From assembly GCF_001721685.1 (NCBI RefSeq), contig NZ_CP012502.1, forward strand, positions 3,038,001 to 3,102,000: 64,000 bases of DNA, in the 5' to 3' direction. This document shows positions 59,240-64,000 of the stretch, one piece after another. Below the pieces are notes generated by a model, which did not search any database, had not been told where the DNA came from, and saw only the letters and a program-made list of their open reading frames with translations. A program made the translations under genes and the position numbers. Every line of letters starts with the position of its first letter. The stretch's first letter is position 1. The stretch is from Salisediminibacterium beveridgei (GTDB taxonomy: Bacteria; Bacillota; Bacilli; Bacillales; Salisediminibacteriaceae).

Positions 59240-59683
59240 TTATTTGTTCGACGTGTTATGATGCCCCAGCTTCTTCAAGAGTTCAATCGCCAAGTCCTTC
59301 TCTTCTTCAGTCAATCCATCGGTAATCCCGCGGATCGCCTGCTCATGATGGGGGAAAATCTCTTCCATCAGCGCCTTGCCGTCGTCTGTTAATACCGCAT
59401 AACTGACTCTGCGGTCTTTCGGGCAGGATCGTCTTGTCAGATATCCCTTTTGCACCAGCTTATCCACTACATAGGTGATGCTGCTGCTCGCAATCAGAAC
59501 TTTCTCACCGATACGCTGAATCGGTTGTTCACCTTTATGAAAAATCAGTTCCAGTACAGCAAATTCGGTCGTGTTCAATCCATGACTGCGGATGTCCTCT
59601 TCGACTCTCTTCTTCACAGACTGCATCGCCCGTGTCAGCACGATGAACAGTTTCAGGGCACGTTCTTCTTTGGACATCCCCAT
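59240..59683 (-). CDS. mhqR: MarR-family regulator MhqR, quinone-responsive repressor
   Basis: A 147-residue winged-helix protein very like B. subtilis MhqR (YkvE): LNTTEFAVLELIFHKGEQPIQRIGEKVLIASSSITYVVDKLVQKGYL, the wing PKDRRVSYAVLT, and ELLKKLGHH at the end. MhqR represses quinone-detoxification genes and is released by methylhydroquinone or catechol. ATG 59683 overlaps the TGA of the ring-cleaving dioxygenase (TGATG), so the two are coupled. MhqR-type boxes at the operon promoter and at wrbA complete the picture. Confidence 0.9.
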   Translation of the reverse strand: MGMSKEERALKLFIVLTRAMQSVKKRVEEDIRSHGLNTTEFAVLELIFHKGEQPIQRIGEKVLIASSSITYVVDKLVQKGYLTRRSCPKDRRVSYAVLTDDGKALMEEIFPHHEQAIRGITDGLTEEEKDLAIELLKKLGHHNTSNK

Positions 59684-60666
59684 CACTCGTATTCCTTTTC
59701 GATATTCTTCGTGCTTCGAACGGTATCAATCGGACGGACCTGCTTTTCGATACTTTCACGTTTCGCTTCAAATGCCGGCGGTAATGCCAGCTTTTCACCC
59801 AATGTTTCATACGGTTCATCTTCCATGAATCCAGGGCCATCCGTGGCAAATTCAAACAACAAATTCGGCGCCAGGCGGGCATAGAGCGATTTGAAATAGA
59901 ACCGGTCCACAAAACCGGAGTTCGGGAAGCGGTAGCTGTTTAATCTATCCGTCCAGTGATCGAGTGCTTCTTTGTCCTCGACCCGAAATGCCGTGTGGTG
60001 AACGGTTCCAAAACCCTGCTGGACATTCGGCAAATCGTCCCGGTGCTCGGTGATGACCTGTGCGCCGTTCCCCCCTTCACCGACACTGTAAAGCCGGAGG
60101 TTGTCTTCCTGCTTGTCCAGGGTGAAGCCCATGAGTTCCGTGATCATTTTGTCAAAAATACCGATATCCTTCACCCGGGTCACCATCGGTCCTAAACCCG
60201 TAATGGCAAATTCATCAGGAATCGGTCCCTTTTTCCAAGGGGTGCCTCCGGCTGCTCCTTGATGACCTTCATCGGAGATCAGCTGATATTTCTGTTCATC
60301 GAAGTCTTCAAAGGGAAGCACTTTCTTACCGAGCACTTCCTGAATCCCTTCATGCCTGACCTGCAGGCGATTGAAGCGTTTTTCCCAATAAGAGAGTGCT
60401 TCATCCGACGGGATCCGAAACGAAGTACGGTAGAATTCATTCGTTCCGTGTGTGCCTTTCGGAATGCCCGGGAAATCAAAAAATGTCATATCCGTTCCCG
60501 GACTTCCTTCATCATCGGCAAAAAATAAATGGTACGTATGGATATCATCCTGGTTGATGGATTTCTTCACCAGGCGCATGCCCAGTACATACGTAAAGAA
60601 ATCATAGTTCTTTTCTGCGGAACTGGTAATGGCCGTCACATGGTGCAGTCCTTTTAATTCATGCAT
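59683..60666 (-). CDS. mhqO: Ring-cleaving dioxygenase, MhqO/MhqA family
   Basis: A 327-residue protein of tandem VOC units. The first starts LKGLHHVTAITSSAEKNYDFFTYVLGMRLV and the second GLGPMVTRVKDIGIFDKMITELMGF; metal ligands are likely His9, His in VHHTAFRVED and Glu in LLFEFATDGPGF. MhqA/MhqO-type extradiol dioxygenases remove hydroquinones and catechols. It is followed by its repressor gene and led by a strong promoter holding an MhqR box. Confidence 0.93.
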   Translation of the reverse strand: MHELKGLHHVTAITSSAEKNYDFFTYVLGMRLVKKSINQDDIHTYHLFFADDEGSPGTDMTFFDFPGIPKGTHGTNEFYRTSFRIPSDEALSYWEKRFNRLQVRHEGIQEVLGKKVLPFEDFDEQKYQLISDEGHQGAAGGTPWKKGPIPDEFAITGLGPMVTRVKDIGIFDKMITELMGFTLDKQEDNLRLYSVGEGGNGAQVITEHRDDLPNVQQGFGTVHHTAFRVEDKEALDHWTDRLNSYRFPNSGFVDRFYFKSLYARLAPNLLFEFATDGPGFMEDEPYETLGEKLALPPAFEAKRESIEKQVRPIDTVRSTKNIEKEYE

Positions 60667-60699
60667 CGTTTATTCCTCCCATCGGTATTCCCGATTACT

Positions 60700-60747
60700 T
60701 ATCTCGAATTCAATGTAATTATATCTCGAATTCGAGATATTTGTCAA
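60700..60747 (-). promoter_or_regulatory. mhqO-mhqR promoter with two MhqR-like boxes
   Basis: Minus-strand TTGACA (60742-60747), an 18-nt spacer and TATAAT (60718-60723). The spacer holds a perfect 20-bp palindrome, ATATCTCGAA / TTCGAGATAT (60721-60740). A second, half-conserved box TATCTCGAATTC lies at 60700-60711, downstream of the -10. Confidence 0.9.
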
Positions 60748-60900
60748 CAGGGATATTTATTATTCTTTTACTAACCTTAAAATTCAAAAATGAAACAAGG
60801 GAAAATCACCCATCTAACCGAATTTCAAGCACTTTGTATGGCAGAAATTGCTCGATTTTGCTATGGTAAATTGTACACATCAAGAAATGAGGCTGATCGG

Positions 60901-61536
60901 ATGTACCGTAAACTGTTTGTATTGGCGTCTAGCGCCATTGTTATTATACTGTTGGTCCTTTATCATGAATCCTTTCTCATCTGGGTTCAGAATCACGAAG
61001 GAGAATATGTCGTGGGCACGATGCTGATCGCCACGCTCATGAGTCTCTTTCCCGTCATTCCATATCCCCTGGTCGGTGGCGTCATCGGTGCGGCATTCGG
61101 GCCACTGACCGGCGCCTGGATCATCTGGTTCGGCTCCACCATGGCATCAGCGCTTTTCTTTCTCCTCGTCAGGTACGGCGGATTTCAGGAGATGGGGACG
61201 AAAATTCTCTTGAAATATAACGTCACGAAAAAAATCACCATTCTGTTTGAACGGAATGCCTTCCTTTCCATTACCATACTCAGAATGATCCCTGTTATCC
61301 CGTCTATCGTCATCAACGCCTATGCCGCCCTCAGCCGGATCCGGTTTCCAGTGTATGTCATTGCCTCCGGCCTCGGTAAAATCCCGGCCATGACACTTTT
61401 CGCACTGGTCGGCCACACCATTGTGACCAACCCGATCGACATCTTGTATATGATCCTCATTTACGGCACGTTCATGTTCTTTATTTACCTCGGTTACCGG
61501 GCCTGGACCCGAAGAATCGAAACCGCCAAAGCGTGA
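60901..61536 (+). CDS. TVP38/TMEM64-family membrane protein
   Basis: A 211-residue protein with about five helices and the VTT core: FPVIPYPLVGGVIGAAFGPLTGAWIIWFGS, ending ILRMIPVIPSIVINAYAALSRI with the conserved R-x-x-P. ATG 60901 follows GAGGCTGAT; the frame is open from 60790, but the first 37 residues do not look like the family. It is a second member besides the one at 34446 and has no redox partner gene beside it. Function is uncertain. Confidence 0.85.
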   Translation: MYRKLFVLASSAIVIILLVLYHESFLIWVQNHEGEYVVGTMLIATLMSLFPVIPYPLVGGVIGAAFGPLTGAWIIWFGSTMASALFFLLVRYGGFQEMGTKILLKYNVTKKITILFERNAFLSITILRMIPVIPSIVINAYAALSRIRFPVYVIASGLGKIPAMTLFALVGHTIVTNPIDILYMILIYGTFMFFIYLGYRAWTRRIETAKA

Positions 61537-61589
61537 GGGAAAACTGGGCTTTTTCCGGTTATATCCGGGAAAGGCCCTTCTGGATGGAT

Positions 61590-62255
61590 TCAGTCAAACA
61601 GCTCGTCGATCCGCTGATTGGGGAATTCTGCCGGGGACTGCCAGGCCTGAAAGAACAGGAGTGCCGCGATGATCGACAGGATGACACTGACACTGCTCAG
61701 GATCATCGTGGTTCTCGAGAAGGAACGTGTTTCCCTGAGGTCACGCATCCGGTAAATATAGGTGTCCACCACTTCCTTTAACGGATTCCCGTACCCTGTA
61801 TAAACCGCGACAAGCTCTGCACGATCACTGTATTCTTCCTCAATGAAAGAGCCTTTGTCCTTCACAATCAATTTGCTGCGCCCCAAATCAGAAAATCGGT
61901 ATATGGTATTATCGAAACCGCTTGAACTCGTCTCATAGGTGAAGCCTGATTCATCCAACAGACGCACCAGTTCACGGTGGGCCTCCGTGTGGCTGCCGTT
62001 TCGGATCTGAATCGTGGCCCGTTCATAAGGTATGAACATTTCTGCGACGAGAAACAGCACCAAACCACCGATGATCCATTGAATCATCGTTTCATCACGG
62101 AGGAACAGAAATAAGACCGCTATACTCAGCAACAAAATAACCCGCATTGCAACACGGGTCTCCCTGAAGTAAACGCCCTTTTGCATCCTGACTTTGAGTG
62201 CTTCAAGTCCCGTGCCGAAAGCAATACCGATCAAGGTCACAGCCACATTAAACAT
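61590..62255 (-). CDS. Membrane protein of unknown family, tandem paralogue A
   Basis: A 221-residue protein: helices at about 1-16, 40-72 and 183-205 with a soluble middle domain. Conserved with the neighbouring paralogue are KGVYFRETR, RATIQIRNGSH, YTGYGNPLKE and the C-terminal FFQAWQSP...PNQRIDELF. The two have the same length and align without gaps at roughly half identity. ATG 62255 follows GGGGTG. No known domain is recognised. The shared C-terminal tail may be a docking or localisation motif. Confidence 0.75.
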   Translation of the reverse strand: MFNVAVTLIGIAFGTGLEALKVRMQKGVYFRETRVAMRVILLLSIAVLFLFLRDETMIQWIIGGLVLFLVAEMFIPYERATIQIRNGSHTEAHRELVRLLDESGFTYETSSSGFDNTIYRFSDLGRSKLIVKDKGSFIEEEYSDRAELVAVYTGYGNPLKEVVDTYIYRMRDLRETRSFSRTTMILSSVSVILSIIAALLFFQAWQSPAEFPNQRIDELFD

Positions 62256-62299
62256 GTCATTCACCCCATTCATTCTGTCGTGCGCATGTTCCTCATTCG

Positions 62300-62965
62300 T
62301 TAATTGAACAGCTCGTCAATGCGCTGATTCGGGTATTCCCAAGGCGACTGCCAGGCCTGATAGAACAATACAGCAGTGATGATCAGCATGATGAGGCTCA
62401 ATGCCCCGAATAACAGCCACGTCCGGTGAAAGGAACGATCATAACGAAGTTCACGCATCCGGCCGATATACACTTCCACCGTTTCTTTTACAGGGTTTCC
62501 GTAGCCCGTATATAAAGCTGCGAGTTCAGCGCGTTCACTGTAATCCTCTTGAATGAACGTGCCTGTTTCTTTTAAGGTTAATTTCGTTTTGCCAAGTGCC
62601 GGGATGCGGTATACGTAATGGCTATCCTCATTCACATCGACCTCGTATGTATAGCCTTCTTCCTGAAGAACTTTCTCCAGTTCCTCTCTCGCTTCTTGGT
62701 GGCTGCCGTTACGGATATGAATCGTTGCCCTATCAAATGGAAGGATCCAGTCCAAGAGCATCAAAAGCACCATGACACCGATAAAAATCTGTGCGGCCAT
62801 CGTTTCAGGAAAGGTCAACAGCATGAGGCCAATGAAAAATAACAGGATCAACTGGCGTCCGATCCGCGTTTCACGGAAATAAACCCCATGCTGCATCCTT
62901 GCTTTAAACGCCTCGGTACCACTGCCCAACGCGAAAAATAACGTTGTGATTGCCAAATTCAACAC
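62300..62965 (-). CDS. Membrane protein of unknown family, tandem paralogue B
   Basis: Also 221 residues if started at GTG 62965, which follows GGAGTG and aligns with the start of paralogue A; ATG 63001 would add 12 residues. It has the same helices and shares HGVYFRETR, RATIHIRNGSH, YTGYGNPVKE and YQAWQSP...PNQRIDELF. It lies 44 bp upstream of paralogue A on the same strand, so they are probably one transcript and might form a heteromer. Function unknown. Confidence 0.75.
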   Translation of the reverse strand: MLNLAITTLFFALGSGTEAFKARMQHGVYFRETRIGRQLILLFFIGLMLLTFPETMAAQIFIGVMVLLMLLDWILPFDRATIHIRNGSHQEAREELEKVLQEEGYTYEVDVNEDSHYVYRIPALGKTKLTLKETGTFIQEDYSERAELAALYTGYGNPVKETVEVYIGRMRELRYDRSFHRTWLLFGALSLIMLIITAVLFYQAWQSPWEYPNQRIDELFN

Positions 62966-63079
62966 CTGCACCACTCCATTCCCTTTCACGCCAAATTGCA
63001 TGCTGCTTCAGTATACGCGATTTCCAAGGGAAATGTTTCATATTATGGGTCCCGAAATCCATAATCAGGCAAAAAAAAA

Positions 63080-63109
63080 CACCCGGACCCTTTTGACGGA
63101 TCCTGAGTG
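63080..63109 (-). terminator. Terminator of galT
   Basis: CACCCGGACCC (63080-63090) pairs imperfectly with GGATCCTGAGTG (63098-63109); nine T follow on the minus strand. Confidence 0.8.
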
Positions 63110-63118
63110 CCTAAGTGC

Positions 63119-64000
63119 TTACTGCAGACAATTCATGAATGTTTTAAAGGCTTCCTGTCCCTTTTTATCGCGTTTAAATACCCCGCTGTGATGAAGGATT
63201 TTCCGGAAGACCTGTCCCACTTCTTCCTGAAGCAGAACCTTTCCATTTTCACCATCAAAGGACGGGTGGCGATTCAGAATGCCCATTGCCCAGTCATGGT
63301 GTTTGGCAATGGCTTCGTTTTCCAGAATAGCCCGGGATGGTTCTTTGGACCTCATTGCTTCTTGAAGTTGTTCCAATTCATTGTCCAGGCGTCCCGGCAA
63401 GACTGCGAGCCCCATTACTTCGATCAGTCCGATGTTTTCCTTCTTGATGTGATGCACTTCTTCGTGCGGGTGATAGATCCCCATCGGATGTTGATCACTG
63501 GTCTGATTATCCCGGAGGACGAGGTCCAATTCAAACCGGCCGTCCCGTTTTCTCGCAATCGGGGTGATCGTGTGATGCGGCGTGCCTTTCGTTTCGGCAC
63601 GAACATCCACGGATTCGTCGGTGTACTCACGCCACGCGTTCAGGATATGTTCACTGGCCATAATGACCGCTGCTTTCGATGCTCCCTGAACCCGTAATAC
63701 GCTCATCGGCCACTTGACGCGGCCCACTTCCACTCCTTCAAAACGCTCCAGGGTCATCGTATCTTCGACTTCAGCCCGGGCCATGGGAAATTCATATTTC
63801 CCGGCCTGATAGTGATCGTGACTCAAGATGGAGCCCCCGACAATCGGTAGATCCGCATTGGAGCCAATGAAGTAGTGGGGATACTGTTCCACAAAATCCA
63901 GGAGCCGTTCAAACGTCTTCCGGCGGATCTTCATCGGTTCATGGGCCGACGAGAGCACGATGGCATGCTCGTGATAATACACATAGGGAGAGAACTGCAC
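63119..64000 (-). CDS. galT: UDP-glucose--hexose-1-phosphate uridylyltransferase, C-terminal part (5' end outside window)
   Basis: The frame is open to the window edge, giving the last 293 or so residues. Motifs [44 protein letters not shown] and [13 protein letters not shown] are those of the Firmicute (class II) GalT, a Leloir-pathway enzyme that exchanges UMP between UDP-glucose and galactose-1-phosphate. Upstream gal genes would lie beyond position 64000. Confidence 0.93.
   Translation of the reverse strand: MQFSPYVYYHEHAIVLSSAHEPMKIRRKTFERLLDFVEQYPHYFIGSNADLPIVGGSILSHDHYQAGKYEFPMARAEVEDTMTLERFEGVEVGRVKWPMSVLRVQGASKAAVIMASEHILNAWREYTDESVDVRAETKGTPHHTITPIARKRDGRFELDLVLRDNQTSDQHPMGIYHPHEEVHHIKKENIGLIEVMGLAVLPGRLDNELEQLQEAMRSKEPSRAILENEAIAKHHDWAMGILNRHPSFDGENGKVLLQEEVGQVFRKILHHSGVFKRDKKGQEAFKTFMNCLQ

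Overview
The window reads as chromosome of a Bacillaceae-type Firmicute, probably a halo- or alkaliphilic one. The evidence is a set of recognisable Bacillus orthologues (mgtE under an M-box, metI/metC/metH under an S-box, ppaC, a ytvA-like LOV photoreceptor, a ytr-like ABC operon, mhqR/mhqO, rnz, htpX), clear AGGAGG-type ribosome binding sites, strongly acidic secreted domains, a BCCT osmolyte transporter, two SulP transporters, and a futalosine-type menaquinone pair. GC content looks close to 50 percent. No rRNA, tRNA, prophage or CRISPR array was seen. The species cannot be fixed from the sequence alone.

Layout. 1-1.7 kb: the end of a SulP transporter, a universal stress protein and a methyltransferase. 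1.7-4.9 kb: a marR-MATE efflux pair, a LOV-STAS photoreceptor and an ArsR regulator. 4.9-6.8 kb: an M-box Mg2+ riboswitch, a previously unannotated 27-codon Pro/Asp-rich leader ORF, then mgtE. 6.9-10.6 kb: tetR and an RND exporter. 10.8-13.0 kb: amino-acid ABC binding protein and permease without an ATPase, and a thioredoxin-like lipoprotein. 13.2-13.5 kb: a 21-bp tandem repeat coding for DEQ heptapeptides. 13.5-22.6 kb: ppaC and an S-box methionine operon metI-metC-(frameshifted yitJ/metF)-metH. 22.8-24.4 kb: an overlapping pair of a DUF4397 surface protein and a class F-like sortase. 24.4-30.4 kb: small genes, an MFS exporter, mqnB-mqnD, a DUF3784 protein and a WYL regulator. 30.4-33.6 kb: a ytr-type GntR/ABC operon with a clear operator and promoter. 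33.6-36.5 kb: a candidate selenoprotein operon. 36.7-49 kb: oxidoreductases, membrane proteins, patB, TauE, a diguanylate cyclase, rnz, BCCT and SulP. 49.2-56.6 kb: a persulfide-metabolism rhodanese-MBL fusion and a DUF2892 gene that share CsoR/CstR-like operators, with metabolic genes between. 56.6-60.8 kb: an MhqR quinone-stress locus whose wrbA is split by a tnpB-only IS200/IS605-type element. 60.9-64 kb: TVP38, two tandem paralogous membrane proteins and the 3' part of galT.

The observations most worth following are these. First, a GrdB/PrdB-family gene with an in-frame TGA in a UxxC context and a strong hairpin directly downstream, heading an operon with a TVP38 membrane protein and a mercuric-reductase-like flavoprotein; this looks like a selenocysteine redox system. 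Second, a TnpB element inserted so cleanly into wrbA that removing it restores the reading frame exactly, with a TTTAT motif at one edge and a predictable guide sequence at the other. Third, a leader peptide between the M-box terminator and mgtE that starts Met-Asp-Pro-Val-Pro, reminiscent of enterobacterial MgtL, with a possible pairing that hides the mgtE ribosome binding site. Regulatory sites can be tied together across genes: MhqR boxes at wrbA and mhqO-mhqR, and ATACCC-N4-GGGTAT sites at the rhodanese-MBL gene and DUF2892.
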